Of a stretch of 64,000 bases of DNA, positions 16,369 to 25,747 are shown piece by piece. The position numbers and the translations under genes were made by a program. Under the pieces are notes generated by a model. The model searched no databases. It was not told where the DNA came from and saw only the letters and a list, made by a program, of their open reading frames with translations. Each line of letters begins with the position of its first letter. The first letter of the stretch is position 1. This DNA is from HXMU1420-13 sp965249965 (lineage in GTDB: Bacteria; Bacteroidota; Rhodothermia; Balneolales; Balneolaceae), in contig OZ252262.1 in assembly GCA_965249965.1 (NCBI GenBank), positions 1,984,001 through 2,048,000 on the forward strand, read 5' to 3'.

Positions 16369-17456
16369 CGTGATTTCGTGAGGTATCCGTCTTGGTTGAT
16401 AATTATCGCATTTTGAGAGGTGTCTTGCACTTTAATCTCGAAGCCGGTTTCCAAAGTGTTAAATCTAGCTGTTAACTGTATTCCATTTACTATAAGATAC
16501 CGTTCATCAGGTTTGAAGAAATCCTCGTACTCACCATATCGTTGATGTTCATTATAAAATTCGAGCTGTTTTCTGTATAAATAAAAGAGGAACTGATATT
16601 GAGTTTGTACTTCTAAAGAAACAGCTTCGATTTCCTGAGTTGAATCATCACTGAAATACACATATCCCCAATGTTCAGGTCGATGCATGGCAATCGCTGA
16701 TTGCTCGGTCCAGACCCAATTATTTTCTCTTAGATAATCTCCATTAGATTCTTTCTTCCGATCATAAATACCGTTTTTGATATCATGTTGCCATTGCACT
16801 CTGGAAAAATTGATGCGCCAATAATCGCCGTGTTCAAGAGTGCTACCACGATCTATTGCCTGCAATGGTTTTAATGGAATTGCCATTTCCAACCACCATG
16901 ATTCATCCACATCTAATGGATCGTTCAACGTTCCTTTAAAATGAATTCCTATTTGTGTGTCGTTAACGTCCCATTCGTCGAATACAGGGCCATTTCTTCG
17001 ATACGGACGAACCAGAAGTAAATCCCAAAGGGTACCCAAAGCGTTAACTTCGAATTCGGCATATGTTGGTTGAGATTCATTCGGTTTGATGAAAATCTCA
17101 AAATCGTTGTTATAGAACATCACAGCATCTCGCTCCGTGAGATTACCCCAAATATGTTCTTCTTCCATTTCTGTATAAAAATATAGGAAATCATCATCCC
17201 AGAGCATTCTCACTCGCGTATCGAAATATGGTGAAGGATTTTTATCACCTTCTATGTCGATGAAATAATCCGTCCATTCAGCTTCATCCCAAGCTTTATC
17301 TGCAATTCCATCAATTTGAATAGGGGTGTTTATTTTATGAACGATGTACGATTTTGGAACGGCTAATTCCAGGTAAACAGGTTGGGGATCTGATTCCTGA
17401 TTACAGGTAGAAATGAAGGGAAGTAGAAGAAGTAAGAAGGAGAGGCGAAAAAGCAT
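16365..17456 (-). CDS. Lipoprotein with carbohydrate-binding (CBM9-like) domain
   Basis: Lipoprotein signal MLFRLSFLLLLLPFISTC (Cys 18), then a CBM9-like module: IDGIADKAWDEAEWTDYF, TRVRMLWDDDFLYFYTEMEE, NNDFEIFIKPN, YAEFEVNALGTLWDLLL, EMAIPLKPL and WRINFSRVQW. These are the conserved blocks of the CBM9/DOMON-like sandwiches found in surface carbohydrate-binding proteins. The C-terminal 100 residues are not recognised. Coupled to the GHL10-type lipoprotein downstream (ATGA overlap), suggesting that one binds and the other processes the same glycan at the cell surface. Confidence 0.8.
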   Translation of the reverse strand: MLFRLSFLLLLLPFISTCNQESDPQPVYLELAVPKSYIVHKINTPIQIDGIADKAWDEAEWTDYFIDIEGDKNPSPYFDTRVRMLWDDDFLYFYTEMEEEHIWGNLTERDAVMFYNNDFEIFIKPNESQPTYAEFEVNALGTLWDLLLVRPYRRNGPVFDEWDVNDTQIGIHFKGTLNDPLDVDESWWLEMAIPLKPLQAIDRGSTLEHGDYWRINFSRVQWQHDIKNGIYDRKKESNGDYLRENNWVWTEQSAIAMHRPEHWGYVYFSDDSTQEIEAVSLEVQTQYQFLFYLYRKQLEFYNEHQRYGEYEDFFKPDERYLIVNGIQLTARFNTLETGFEIKVQDTSQNAIIINQDGYLTKSR

Positions 17457-17480
17457 GTAGGAATATCAACCAATCCTTTA

Positions 17481-17514
17481 AAAAAATAAAGCCCGCTGAT
17501 TTCGCTCAGCGGGC
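17481..17514 (-). terminator. Intrinsic terminator of pckA
   Basis: Perfect 9-bp GC-rich stem gcccgctga (17491-17499) / tcagcgggc (17506-17514). On the minus strand it is followed by a U-rich tract (A-run 17481-17490). Located 53 bases past the pckA stop, ahead of the CBM9-like gene, which must have its own promoter. Confidence 0.9.
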
Positions 17515-17566
17515 CTTTCTCATCACTAAATAACTAGATTTGGGTTAGTTATTACTCCACAACACT

Positions 17567-19219
17567 CTATAATACTCGAGGTGCAGCATTTAAGATATCC
17601 GGACTACATTTATCTTCGAATTGTTTGAAATTCTTGATAAACATATTTGCAAGCTCATCGGCTTTGTTGTCGTAGTCGCGGGCATCATCCCAGGTATAAC
17701 GAGGGATCAACACTTTAGAAGGAACACCTTCTACTTTAATTGGCACATCGAATCCGAAAATTGGATCTTTTACATATTCCACATCTTCCAATCCACCATC
17801 AATTGCTTCTGATAGCATCTTACGGGTGAACTTAAGTTTCATTCGTTCTCCAACTCCTGAAGGTCCACCAGTCCAGCCAGTGTTTACCAGCCATACTTTA
17901 GATCCGTGCGTACGGATTTTCTCAGCTAACAGCTCAGCATATACAGATGGGTGTAATGGCATAAATGGAGAACCGAAACATGCAGAGAAGGTAGCTTGAG
18001 GTTCAGTTACACCACGCTCAGTTCCGGCAACTTTTGCAGTGTAGCCACTAATGAAGTGATACATTGCTTGTTCAGGAGTTAAACGGCTGATTGGAGGCAA
18101 TACACCAAATGCATCGCACGTAAGGAAAATGATATTTTCAGGGTGATTTCCTTTCCCTGTTGAACTTGCGTTCGGGATAAATTTCAATGGATATGAGCAA
18201 CGGGTATTTTGTGTCAGGCTCACATCTTCGAAGTCAGGCTCACGGTTTTTGTCAAGAATTACGTTTTCCAGAATGGTACCAGGCATTTTGGTAGTAGCGT
18301 AAATCAAAGGTTCATTTTCTTCAGTAAGATTGATGGTTTTTGCATAACAACCACCTTCAAAATTGAAGATACCTTCATCACTCCAGCCGTGCTCATCATC
18401 ACCAATTAATGTTTTATCAGGATCAGCAGAAAGGGTAGTTTTACCCGTACCTGAAAGACCGAAGAATACAGCCGTTTTTCCATTTTCGTCATGGTTAGCT
18501 GAACAGTGCATGGCCATCACTCCTTTTTTCGGAAGCAGGTAATTCATGATAGAGAAAATACCTTTTTTCACTTCACCTGAATACATGGTACCACCGACGA
18601 GGATGATTCTTTTAGCCATATTTACAAGAATGAAGGTACTTGTTCTAGTACCATCCACAGCTGGATCTGCGTCGAAGAATGGAGCAGCCATTACTGTAAA
18701 TTCAGGAATATGCTCGGCTAATTCTTCATCAGAAGGGTTGATAAACATATTGTCGGTAAACAATGCATGATAGGCCACTTCAGATACAACCCGAACTTTT
18801 AATCGATTGTTTTCATCAGCACCACAGAATACATCTTTTACAAATAGACGTTTATCGGATAGGTAATCCTGAACTTTGGCAAACAAGTTATCAAATACTT
18901 TCTCGGTTGTAGGCTGATTTACTGCCCCCCAATCAATCTCTTCCATAATGTCTGGTTGTTCAACAACAAATTTGTCGTTTGGTGAACGTCCAGTAAACTT
19001 ACCGGTGTGAACCAGTAAAGCATGATCTTTTGTTAGTATTGCTTCCCCATGAAGTATAGCATGCTCGTATAACTCGGCAGGATTTAAATTCCAGTATACC
19101 TCTTTATTTTTATCTAGTCCTAAGTAGTCAAGCCCAATGTGGCTTCTAGGATGTACATCATAGTCCGCTTTCATAGCTCCAGATTCTATAGGTTTGTATG
19201 GTCCTTTCAAAGTAAGCAT
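17567..19219 (-). CDS. pckA: Phosphoenolpyruvate carboxykinase (ATP)
   Basis: Interconverts oxaloacetate plus ATP with PEP, the gluconeogenic entry step. The P-loop GLSGTGKTTLSADP (around residue 250), the metal/substrate block LIGDDEHGWSDEGIFNFEGGC split as usual, RCSYPLKFIPNA and NTGWTGGPSGVGERM are all present. 550 residues is normal for the ATP-dependent class; the GTP-dependent class differs in these motifs. Monocistronic with a strong terminator and a 305-base upstream region. Confidence 0.97.
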   Translation of the reverse strand: MLTLKGPYKPIESGAMKADYDVHPRSHIGLDYLGLDKNKEVYWNLNPAELYEHAILHGEAILTKDHALLVHTGKFTGRSPNDKFVVEQPDIMEEIDWGAVNQPTTEKVFDNLFAKVQDYLSDKRLFVKDVFCGADENNRLKVRVVSEVAYHALFTDNMFINPSDEELAEHIPEFTVMAAPFFDADPAVDGTRTSTFILVNMAKRIILVGGTMYSGEVKKGIFSIMNYLLPKKGVMAMHCSANHDENGKTAVFFGLSGTGKTTLSADPDKTLIGDDEHGWSDEGIFNFEGGCYAKTINLTEENEPLIYATTKMPGTILENVILDKNREPDFEDVSLTQNTRCSYPLKFIPNASSTGKGNHPENIIFLTCDAFGVLPPISRLTPEQAMYHFISGYTAKVAGTERGVTEPQATFSACFGSPFMPLHPSVYAELLAEKIRTHGSKVWLVNTGWTGGPSGVGERMKLKFTRKMLSEAIDGGLEDVEYVKDPIFGFDVPIKVEGVPSKVLIPRYTWDDARDYDNKADELANMFIKNFKQFEDKCSPDILNAAPRVL

Positions 19220-19524
19220 ATGAGTAATTGTTGTAACCTCTATTTGCGAGATTGGTTATGGTTTAAGCTTTTTTGATTCCCCGTTGGAGTACATTCATTT
19301 TTAAAGTACATCCTTGAATCAGTCTTAAAATCTTCAACAAAAGTGAAGATTTTATGAAATAGAGTAAGTGTGAAAAAAAGGTTGAATTTTTATGAAAAAT
19401 CCGAACCGATGAAAAGCTGTGCTAGAAATGAAAATCCAGCTATATGTTTTAGAAAAGCGGTACCATGAGGAGCTCAACGATTTTGAGCTCCAATGTTAAG
19501 GGAATGTAAATTTTTTAGGATGAC
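19220..19524. other. Intergenic region upstream of pckA with two hairpins
   Basis: No convincing reading frame. It carries a 10-bp inverted repeat aaaatcttca/tgaagatttt (19327-19336 and 19344-19353) about 110 bases before the pckA ATG, and an 8-bp hairpin ggagctca/tgagctcc (19469-19476 and 19484-19491) that may end the rhodanese transcript although no U-tract follows. The pckA promoter must be here, but no clear TAnnTTTG element is seen. Confidence 0.5.
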
Positions 19525-19947
19525 TTAATTTTCAGACGAATATTCAGAATATCCACCCAATAAATTATTTACTTTTTTGAATCCAAGTTCTTGGGTCATG
19601 ATTTCGGAGGCCGCTGCTGAACGCCCGCCACTTCTACAATACACTACATAAGTTTTGGTAGTATCAAGTTTTGCAACTTCGTCCCGGAAGTTATCACCCC
19701 GGTAATCTATTTGGATGGCGCCTTCGATCATTCCTTCGGCAACCTCGGGATCAGTGCGAACGTCGAGGATAACCACATCTTCAGGGAGATCAGACTCCAT
19801 AGACTTGAATTCATCCTGAGTTAAATCGCTGTAAGCAGCAACAGTCTCAGAAGTATCGGCTGTAGCTTCAGTTTGTTCGGATGAATTGCAATTTACATTA
19901 AAAGTGAAAAGTAAAAGGACTAACGAGTATAGAGTAAGGTTTTTCAT
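19525..19947 (-). CDS. Rhodanese-domain lipoprotein
   Basis: The ATG at 19947 begins a lipoprotein signal (MKNLTLYSLVLLLFTFNVNC, Cys 20); the open frame continues to 20001 but through an inverted repeat. A Thr/Glu-rich linker is followed by a single rhodanese domain: VVILDVRTDPEVAEGMIEGA and the active-site loop YCRSGGRSAAAS with its Cys, ending LLGGYSEY. Single-domain rhodaneses transfer sulfane sulfur or act in redox sensing; a periplasmic lipid-anchored form is common in Bacteroidota. Function beyond the fold is not shown. Confidence 0.88.
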   Translation of the reverse strand: MKNLTLYSLVLLLFTFNVNCNSSEQTEATADTSETVAAYSDLTQDEFKSMESDLPEDVVILDVRTDPEVAEGMIEGAIQIDYRGDNFRDEVAKLDTTKTYVVYCRSGGRSAAASEIMTQELGFKKVNNLLGGYSEYSSEN

Positions 19948-19971
19948 GGTTTTAGCTTTGAGTTGTGAGTC

Positions 19972-20008
19972 ATGAGATTTGAGAATTGGATTGCTCCTCA
20001 AATCTCAT
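19972..20008. repeat. 12-bp inverted repeat between T9SS gene and rhodanese gene
   Basis: Arms atgagatttgag (19972-19983) and ctcaaatctcat (19997-20008) with a 13-base loop. There is no U-tract on either strand, so it is not a standard terminator. It lies between co-oriented genes and could mark an mRNA 3' end or be a remnant of a small repeat. Confidence 0.55.
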
Positions 20009-20024
20009 AGCTCAGGGCGTACAT

Positions 20025-21413
20025 CTATTTAATTAATGTCATTTTTTTGATAACGCGTTCGTTTAAATCTACAGCGTCTAATACATAATAATATATGCCA
20101 CTGGAATAATTGTTTGCGTTAAAGGTTGCAATGTGATTTCCTAAAGGCAAATTATCATCAATCAAAATCTGTAGTTCTCTTCCTAACTGATCATAAACGG
20201 CTAAACGAACATGACTATCAGCAGGTAAAGCGAATTGAATGTTCGTTGATGGATTGAATGGATTGGGGTAGTTTTGTGAGAGGGTGATAGAGTTTGGAAT
20301 ATTAATACCAGAAACTTCGTTTGAAGTAGGTAAGTCAAGGAGACTTGTTAATAATTCTGATTCTAAATCGTATATATAGAGGTGCTCTTTGGTTAGAATA
20401 TACAGTTGCTGTTTTTGATTGAAATAAAGTCCTGAGACAAATTCATTCATCGTTATTAAAGTCTCAAAAGTATCACCTCTATCATTAGAGTTGAGAACAA
20501 CGGTTGAATCGGAATATGCAATCGAAGAGCTGTCGGTCTGATTGATTGCAAATCCATTTTGAGATCTTGAAGGAGTAATGTGCTGCAAGCTCAATTCATC
20601 ATTAAGAATATCAGCTCGGTATATACTAGAAGATGAATATTTATTTGTTGTCCTACGCCTTAAATAGAATGTTGATGAATCAGAAGGGAAGTAAAAATCT
20701 ACCAATGAATAATCGTAGTACGAATAATTAAAAGGAGATTTAACTCTAGTTAAGATTTCAAAATTAGCATCTAGAATGAAGAGTGTATCATTTCTATGAG
20801 CAACTAACTGCTCAGTTTCTGACCAATCAGCTACTATATGCAAAGCATTTTCAAAATCTTCTGCAGCATCATATAAAGTTAAAGTCGTATCAATATTGGT
20901 GCCTTTTTGAAATACTTCATTTCCAAAGAGATAATTAATGATAATACGATCACTAAGCTTTGATGGAATTCCAATTGCGTTTCCAATAACCTGCCCATCA
21001 TGGACACCTTGAGCTATTTCATCACCATCCCAATCAATAAGTTTCTGATAAATGGAAGAATATGGTCCAACGGGGTGATCAAATTGATTTATTTGTAAAT
21101 AGATCACTTTGTTTACATTGTTCTCCAAGAAATGGTATTCACTTACTCCTACAAAATCATATGGAAGCGTATCACGAGTGTTTTCGAAATATTGTTCTTC
21201 AAATAATAGGCTGTCTAAGCTACTCTCTGTATTTAAATGATAAACATGATTGGTATAAACGAACCTAGATTCAGAATCCAAAACCCTATAAAACAAATGC
21301 GTAGTGCCTGTCGAATCTTCCATTCCTCTCAGATCGTGGAAGTACTTTTCTTGCGCCAGAGCTGATGTTGCGAATAGAACCAGAAATCCAAGAATTTGAA
21401 ATAGCTTACTCAT
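20025..21413 (-). CDS. Secreted T9SS protein, paralogue A
   Basis: 462 residues with signal peptide (ending ATSALAQ) and a C-terminal T9SS sorting domain (QNYPNPFNPSTNIQF, VRLAVYDQLGRELQIL, SGIYYYVLDA, ending MTLIK). The ectodomain alternates beta strands with short Asp-box-like pieces such as SNDRGDTFETL, suggesting a BNR/sortilin-like propeller. The N-terminus (YFHDLRGMEDSTGTTHLFYR) is recognisably similar to that of its upstream neighbour (YRFEFLEGTEDGFGNEILFY), so the two are tandem paralogues. They are separated by two bases. Ligand unknown. Confidence 0.78.
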   Translation of the reverse strand: MSKLFQILGFLVLFATSALAQEKYFHDLRGMEDSTGTTHLFYRVLDSESRFVYTNHVYHLNTESSLDSLLFEEQYFENTRDTLPYDFVGVSEYHFLENNVNKVIYLQINQFDHPVGPYSSIYQKLIDWDGDEIAQGVHDGQVIGNAIGIPSKLSDRIIINYLFGNEVFQKGTNIDTTLTLYDAAEDFENALHIVADWSETEQLVAHRNDTLFILDANFEILTRVKSPFNYSYYDYSLVDFYFPSDSSTFYLRRRTTNKYSSSSIYRADILNDELSLQHITPSRSQNGFAINQTDSSSIAYSDSTVVLNSNDRGDTFETLITMNEFVSGLYFNQKQQLYILTKEHLYIYDLESELLTSLLDLPTSNEVSGINIPNSITLSQNYPNPFNPSTNIQFALPADSHVRLAVYDQLGRELQILIDDNLPLGNHIATFNANNYSSGIYYYVLDAVDLNERVIKKMTLIK

Positions 21414-21415
21414 GA

Positions 21416-22807
21416 TTATTTAATCAGAGTTAATTTTTTGGTAAGTGTTTGCTCATCAGCATTCAGTACATAATAATAAACCCCACTTGCGAGTCCGGCA
21501 GCATCGAAAGTGATTTGGTGACTGCCCGCTGATTTTAGCTCATCCACCAAAGCGGCAACTTCCCGACCCAAAGCATCAAAAACCTTCAAACTAACCATAC
21601 TGTTTTCTGACAACTGATAACTAATTACGGTTGAAGGATTAAACGGGTTTGGATAATTTTGATGGAGGGTATTTATGGAGGGTGTATCTTTTTCATTTTC
21701 ACTATTTACAATCAGATTTGTTAAAGAAATGATTTCTCTTGAATCCTGATGAACTTTGAATAATTCACTTTCTGTCAATACGTATAAGTAATCAGTACTT
21801 TTTGAAATATAGATACCAATAACATTTTCATTGAATAACAACCATTCTGTAAAGTTTTGACCGAAATCAGTGGAAATAAATATTTTATTTTGTGCTGATA
21901 GGTTGGAATATGCATAAATAATCCCAGCTTTGTTTGGGCTAGGTTTGTAACCAATAGTTCCTACAATTCCAGTTGTTGAAGTACTCCAAGTTTCTCCAAA
22001 ATCATCAGAAATTATTAATCTGGTAACTAGATTATTATTAGGATCGCTACTTCTGCTAATATTTCTGATAGGTAAATAAACATGGGATGAATCTGAATCA
22101 TAAATCATAGGATAGTATAAGTTTCCCGATTCTCTTGAATCTACAATTCGTTTGTTTAACCCGTTGTCATCGGATTTAAAAATTGAATTTGAGTTATATC
22201 CGAAAACTGTCTGGTCTTGAAAGGGACTTATTCCAATTAAATTGAAATTATATTTATTAAGATTTGTCGATGCTGAGTCAGTATTTAGCCAATTATTGGT
22301 TAGGTTTGATTCAGAAAAAGCTGGATTAATACCATAATATTCTCCACTACTAGCTATATATAAACTTGAATCATTTGAATTAAAAAATCTTAGAGAATTA
22401 GGGCTATAAAAAGTTAAATCTTTCTCGATTATATGTATAAAACTATAATCTTGATCCCAAGAATTGTAACCATATCCAGCTAGTAGTATGTTGGATTGTT
22501 CATCATTATAAATCACAATCTGTTGAACAGAATGTTGTTCATAGCAAATACCAAATGGATCGAAATTGATATTAATTATTAGTGAGTCATTCAAAGTGTC
22601 AAGTCTTAATTGCTTCAATCTGCTAAAAAACTTTGGATTTTGACAAGGTTGAGGGCCTTCACTCGGGAAAAGTGTCGAACCTTCTATATAGAACAATATT
22701 TCATTACCAAAGCCATCTTCGGTACCCTCTAAAAATTCGAATCTATACTCTTGACAAAAGACGGATAAAGGTAGTAGAGAAAAAATTAGAAATATATAGA
22801 CTTTCAT
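21416..22807 (-). CDS. Secreted T9SS protein with Asp-box repeats, paralogue B
   Basis: 463 residues: signal peptide ending SVFCQ, propeller-like ectodomain, T9SS domain (QNYPNPFNPSTVISY, VSLKVFDALGREVAAL, GVYYYVLNA, ending LTLIK). Three Asp-box (S-x-D-x-G-x-x-W type) units are visible: FKSDDNGLNKRI, ISDDFGETWSTS and ISTDFGQNFTEW, the signature of BNR/sortilin/sialidase-like propellers. There is no sialidase FRIP motif, so a binding or adhesion role is more likely than catalysis. First gene of a minus-strand unit with paralogue A, divergent from gatB. Confidence 0.8.
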   Translation of the reverse strand: MKVYIFLIFSLLPLSVFCQEYRFEFLEGTEDGFGNEILFYIEGSTLFPSEGPQPCQNPKFFSRLKQLRLDTLNDSLIININFDPFGICYEQHSVQQIVIYNDEQSNILLAGYGYNSWDQDYSFIHIIEKDLTFYSPNSLRFFNSNDSSLYIASSGEYYGINPAFSESNLTNNWLNTDSASTNLNKYNFNLIGISPFQDQTVFGYNSNSIFKSDDNGLNKRIVDSRESGNLYYPMIYDSDSSHVYLPIRNISRSSDPNNNLVTRLIISDDFGETWSTSTTGIVGTIGYKPSPNKAGIIYAYSNLSAQNKIFISTDFGQNFTEWLLFNENVIGIYISKSTDYLYVLTESELFKVHQDSREIISLTNLIVNSENEKDTPSINTLHQNYPNPFNPSTVISYQLSENSMVSLKVFDALGREVAALVDELKSAGSHQITFDAAGLASGVYYYVLNADEQTLTKKLTLIK

Positions 22808-22936
22808 AGACCTAAAAACTTGGTTCTTAGGAACGTAGGGAATACAAAAATCAAAGTCATATTAAACTTACTATCTCATTCCCAACTTGATTATCTTTCG
22901 CCCTCTAATTTCATCGACGAAGATATTATTTATTGA

Positions 22937-24385
22937 ATGAGTACCATCGCTCACGAACGTTTTGAAGCCGTTATCGGGCTGGAAGTCCACGCCCAATTAT
23001 TAACCAATAGTAAAGCCTTTGCTCCGGTTGCTCCTATTTATGGGGAAGCACCGAATACTATGGTAACACCACTTTGTTTAGGGCATCCGGGAACCTTACC
23101 TGTGGTAAACGAAAATCTGGTTCGCTACATCATAAAAATGGGATTGGCGACTGGATGTAAAGTTGCGGAAAAATCCATTTTTGCTCGTAAGAATTATTTC
23201 TATCCGGATTTACCAAAAGGCTATCAGATTTCGCAGTTTGACACGCCTATTTGTTTCGATGGATTTATTGATATCGAGCTCGAAGAATACAATAAACGTA
23301 TCGGCCTTACCCGCATCCATATGGAAGAAGATGCCGGAAAATCTATTCACGATCAGGATCCATATAATACGCTTGTTGATTTAAACCGAGCTGGTACTCC
23401 ATTGATCGAAATTGTATCGGAACCGGATTTAAGAACCCCACAAGAAGCCTACGCTTACCTCACCAAGATCAAGCAGATTGTACAGTATTTGGAAGTATGT
23501 GACGGTAATATGGAAGAAGGAAGTCTTCGTTGTGATGCTAACGTTTCTGTTCGTCCACGCGGACAAGAAAAATTAGGAACACGGACCGAGCTCAAAAACA
23601 TGAACTCCTTCCGAAATGTAGAGAAAGCGATCGAGTTCGAGATTTATCGTCAGATTGAATTGATTGAAAGTGGAGGGGAAGTTGTTCAGCAGACGCGTTT
23701 GTGGGATACTTCAAAAAATCAGACCCGAATCATGCGATCCAAAGAAGAGGCACATGATTACCGTTATTTTCCCGAGCCTGATTTACCACCGATTATCGTA
23801 ACCTCAGAGATGTTGCAAGAGATTAAGGAAGAACTTCCAGAGCTGGCTGATGTTCGCCAAAAACGTTTTGCCGAAGAATATGGAATGAGCGAAGTGGATG
23901 CCGTAACCATCACCGAAGATCGCTATCTGGCCGACTTTTTCGAAGAAGTTGCTGAAGAAGCAGGTAATCCAAAAGCAGCTTCAAATATGGTGTTGAGCGA
24001 AGTCCTTCGGATTTTGAATGAGCAAAGCATCAACATTCAGGAGTTTTCGGTAAGTCCTGCACGTCTTGGTGAGCTTATCAAATTAAAGGAAGAAGATAAG
24101 ATCAACTCTTCGGCTATGCAGACTATCTTCGATGCCATGCTGGACAATGAAAAATCAGCCGAAGAACTAGCTAAAGAAATGAACCTGATTCAGGTTTCAG
24201 ATTCAGGATTCCTGGAAGAATTAGTGGATGAAATCATCGCAAATAATCCCGATGAAGTAGAGAGATTTAAAGCCGGGAAAAAACAATTAATGGGATTTTT
24301 TGTGGGACAGGCTATGAAAGCCTCGAAGGGTAAAGCAAACCCAAAAATGGTAACCCAGATGGTTACAAAAAAACTGGAAGGGTAA
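22937..24385 (+). CDS. gatB: Aspartyl/glutamyl-tRNA amidotransferase subunit B
   Basis: GatB amidates misacylated Glu-tRNA(Gln)/Asp-tRNA(Asn) with GatA and GatC. The N-terminus EAVIGLEVHAQLLTNSKAF, the kinase-like core KNYFYPDLPKGYQISQFD, the RIHMEEDAGKS block, DLNRAGTPLIEIVSEPD and the C-terminal YqeY-like tRNA-binding tail (ending KANPKMVTQMVTKKL) are intact. 482 residues is standard. GatA and GatC are not in the window. First gene of a plus-strand run reaching the LuxC-like gene. Confidence 0.97.
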   Translation: MSTIAHERFEAVIGLEVHAQLLTNSKAFAPVAPIYGEAPNTMVTPLCLGHPGTLPVVNENLVRYIIKMGLATGCKVAEKSIFARKNYFYPDLPKGYQISQFDTPICFDGFIDIELEEYNKRIGLTRIHMEEDAGKSIHDQDPYNTLVDLNRAGTPLIEIVSEPDLRTPQEAYAYLTKIKQIVQYLEVCDGNMEEGSLRCDANVSVRPRGQEKLGTRTELKNMNSFRNVEKAIEFEIYRQIELIESGGEVVQQTRLWDTSKNQTRIMRSKEEAHDYRYFPEPDLPPIIVTSEMLQEIKEELPELADVRQKRFAEEYGMSEVDAVTITEDRYLADFFEEVAEEAGNPKAASNMVLSEVLRILNEQSINIQEFSVSPARLGELIKLKEEDKINSSAMQTIFDAMLDNEKSAEELAKEMNLIQVSDSGFLEELVDEIIANNPDEVERFKAGKKQLMGFFVGQAMKASKGKANPKMVTQMVTKKLEG

Positions 24386-24391
24386 TACTTC

Positions 24392-25741
24392 ATGCAAAAG
24401 GCAGGCTATTTTTTAGCTACACTATTATTATTAGGAATTTCCTGTTCTCAGGAGCCTGAAATACTCGAAACTCAATTTAAAGCGACGGTTACAGTTGCAG
24501 ATTCAATCGACGCAACCGGCAATTATTCTGGGTTTGAATTCCTGATTTTCAACCGAACGGATGTAAACGAACCCATTGATACGTTGTTTATTGGATCTAC
24601 CGACTCGACCGGAAATATTGAAGGAGTGATCACTTTTGAAAGAACGGGTGCGTATCCGGTTCAACTTAGTAGAAATGGACGAAGTTTAGCTTCCCTGCGT
24701 TTCCTACTTGCTGATGAGGACACGATTACTTTTAACGCTGAATTCCCCGGACTAAATGAAACACTGGAGATTGATTCACGCGAAAATAGAGCCATGGAAG
24801 TGTATGATCGAGTGGAATCGAGCTTTAATCGGGTTAATCTGTTTATTCAGGCGGGGCAAATTCCCACCGAAGACATTCCTGTTGAACTAAAGAAATTCTC
24901 GGATTTATATTGGGATGTGTACCTGGATCAAAAAGGTACGTTTGCATCTAAATTTGCATACGAAAATGCGATTACATTGCTTGAAGGTGTAAATCGAAGA
25001 GAAATGATCCGCAAGATTAACCAGTCATTCGATGAGGAATATGCCTTTGCAATGGCAGTTACTCTGGGTAAAAAATACATTGCTGATACTAAAGGATTCG
25101 ATGCCACCGTAGCCTACCTCGATTCGGTAAAATCCCTTACCAAAGAGGAAGATATCGAGATCATTTTTGAACAGGCTAAAGTAAAGCTTCACTTAGATAG
25201 TTTATATGTGGACGAAGCCAAATCCCTGCTTGATCGCTATGAGCGAAAATTTGAAGACGATGAAAATTATTCGTTTTGGTACAAAAACCTTCGATTTGAG
25301 CTTTACAATTTAACGCCGGGAATGCCAGTGCCAGAGTTTGAATTCACAACTGCCGAAGGGGATACTGTGAATAATCAAACGCTGCTTGGAAATCCATATA
25401 TCCTTGAGTTTACCATCATGGCGAATCAATTATATCAGCAGCAATACGATGAAAGTACGGTAATTTACCAGTTGTACGCATCCGAGGGACTTCAATATTT
25501 TACGCTACCTTTTGATGAGAGTGTAAACACCATCATTGGTTTTTATGAAGAACGCGATCGTTTTTGGGCGGTTGCCGATCCACCTTCGTTTAATAAAAGG
25601 GAGATCACTGACGATTTTAACATACAATTTTATCCAACACGCATACTTGTGGATGCCCAGGGGAATATGGTGCGCAAGTATATCGGAGAGGAGTTCGAAG
25701 GGATTATTCCCGGAATCACTGAAACGTTAAACCAACAATAA
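24392..25741 (+). CDS. Lipoprotein with thioredoxin-like (TlpA/AhpC-TSA) domain lacking CXXC
   Basis: Lipoprotein signal MQKAGYFLATLLLLGISC (Cys 18). Residues to about 300 form a DUF4369-like beta region plus a helical segment; the last 140 are a TlpA-type thioredoxin fold (GMPVPEFEFTTAEGD, then FDESVNTIIGFY, ITDDFNIQFYPTRILVDAQG). This is the layout of Bacteroidota disulfide reductases. Where a WCPPC-type motif should be, the sequence reads EFTIMANQLYQQQYDES with no cysteine, and there is no CXXC elsewhere in the domain. It is therefore unlikely to act as a redox enzyme. Six bases separate it from gatB and from tpiA. Confidence 0.8.
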   Translation: MQKAGYFLATLLLLGISCSQEPEILETQFKATVTVADSIDATGNYSGFEFLIFNRTDVNEPIDTLFIGSTDSTGNIEGVITFERTGAYPVQLSRNGRSLASLRFLLADEDTITFNAEFPGLNETLEIDSRENRAMEVYDRVESSFNRVNLFIQAGQIPTEDIPVELKKFSDLYWDVYLDQKGTFASKFAYENAITLLEGVNRREMIRKINQSFDEEYAFAMAVTLGKKYIADTKGFDATVAYLDSVKSLTKEEDIEIIFEQAKVKLHLDSLYVDEAKSLLDRYERKFEDDENYSFWYKNLRFELYNLTPGMPVPEFEFTTAEGDTVNNQTLLGNPYILEFTIMANQLYQQQYDESTVIYQLYASEGLQYFTLPFDESVNTIIGFYEERDRFWAVADPPSFNKREITDDFNIQFYPTRILVDAQGNMVRKYIGEEFEGIIPGITETLNQQ

Positions 25742-25747
25742 AGAGAA

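Noticed and set aside
19469..19491. Terminator for the rhodanese lipoprotein
   Set aside because: Stable 8-bp hairpin but no U-tract on the minus strand; left within the intergenic description.
22808..22936. Promoter of gatB (TATCTTTC at 22892)
   Set aside because: Last base of the TAnnTTTG consensus is missing and there is no suitably spaced upstream element.
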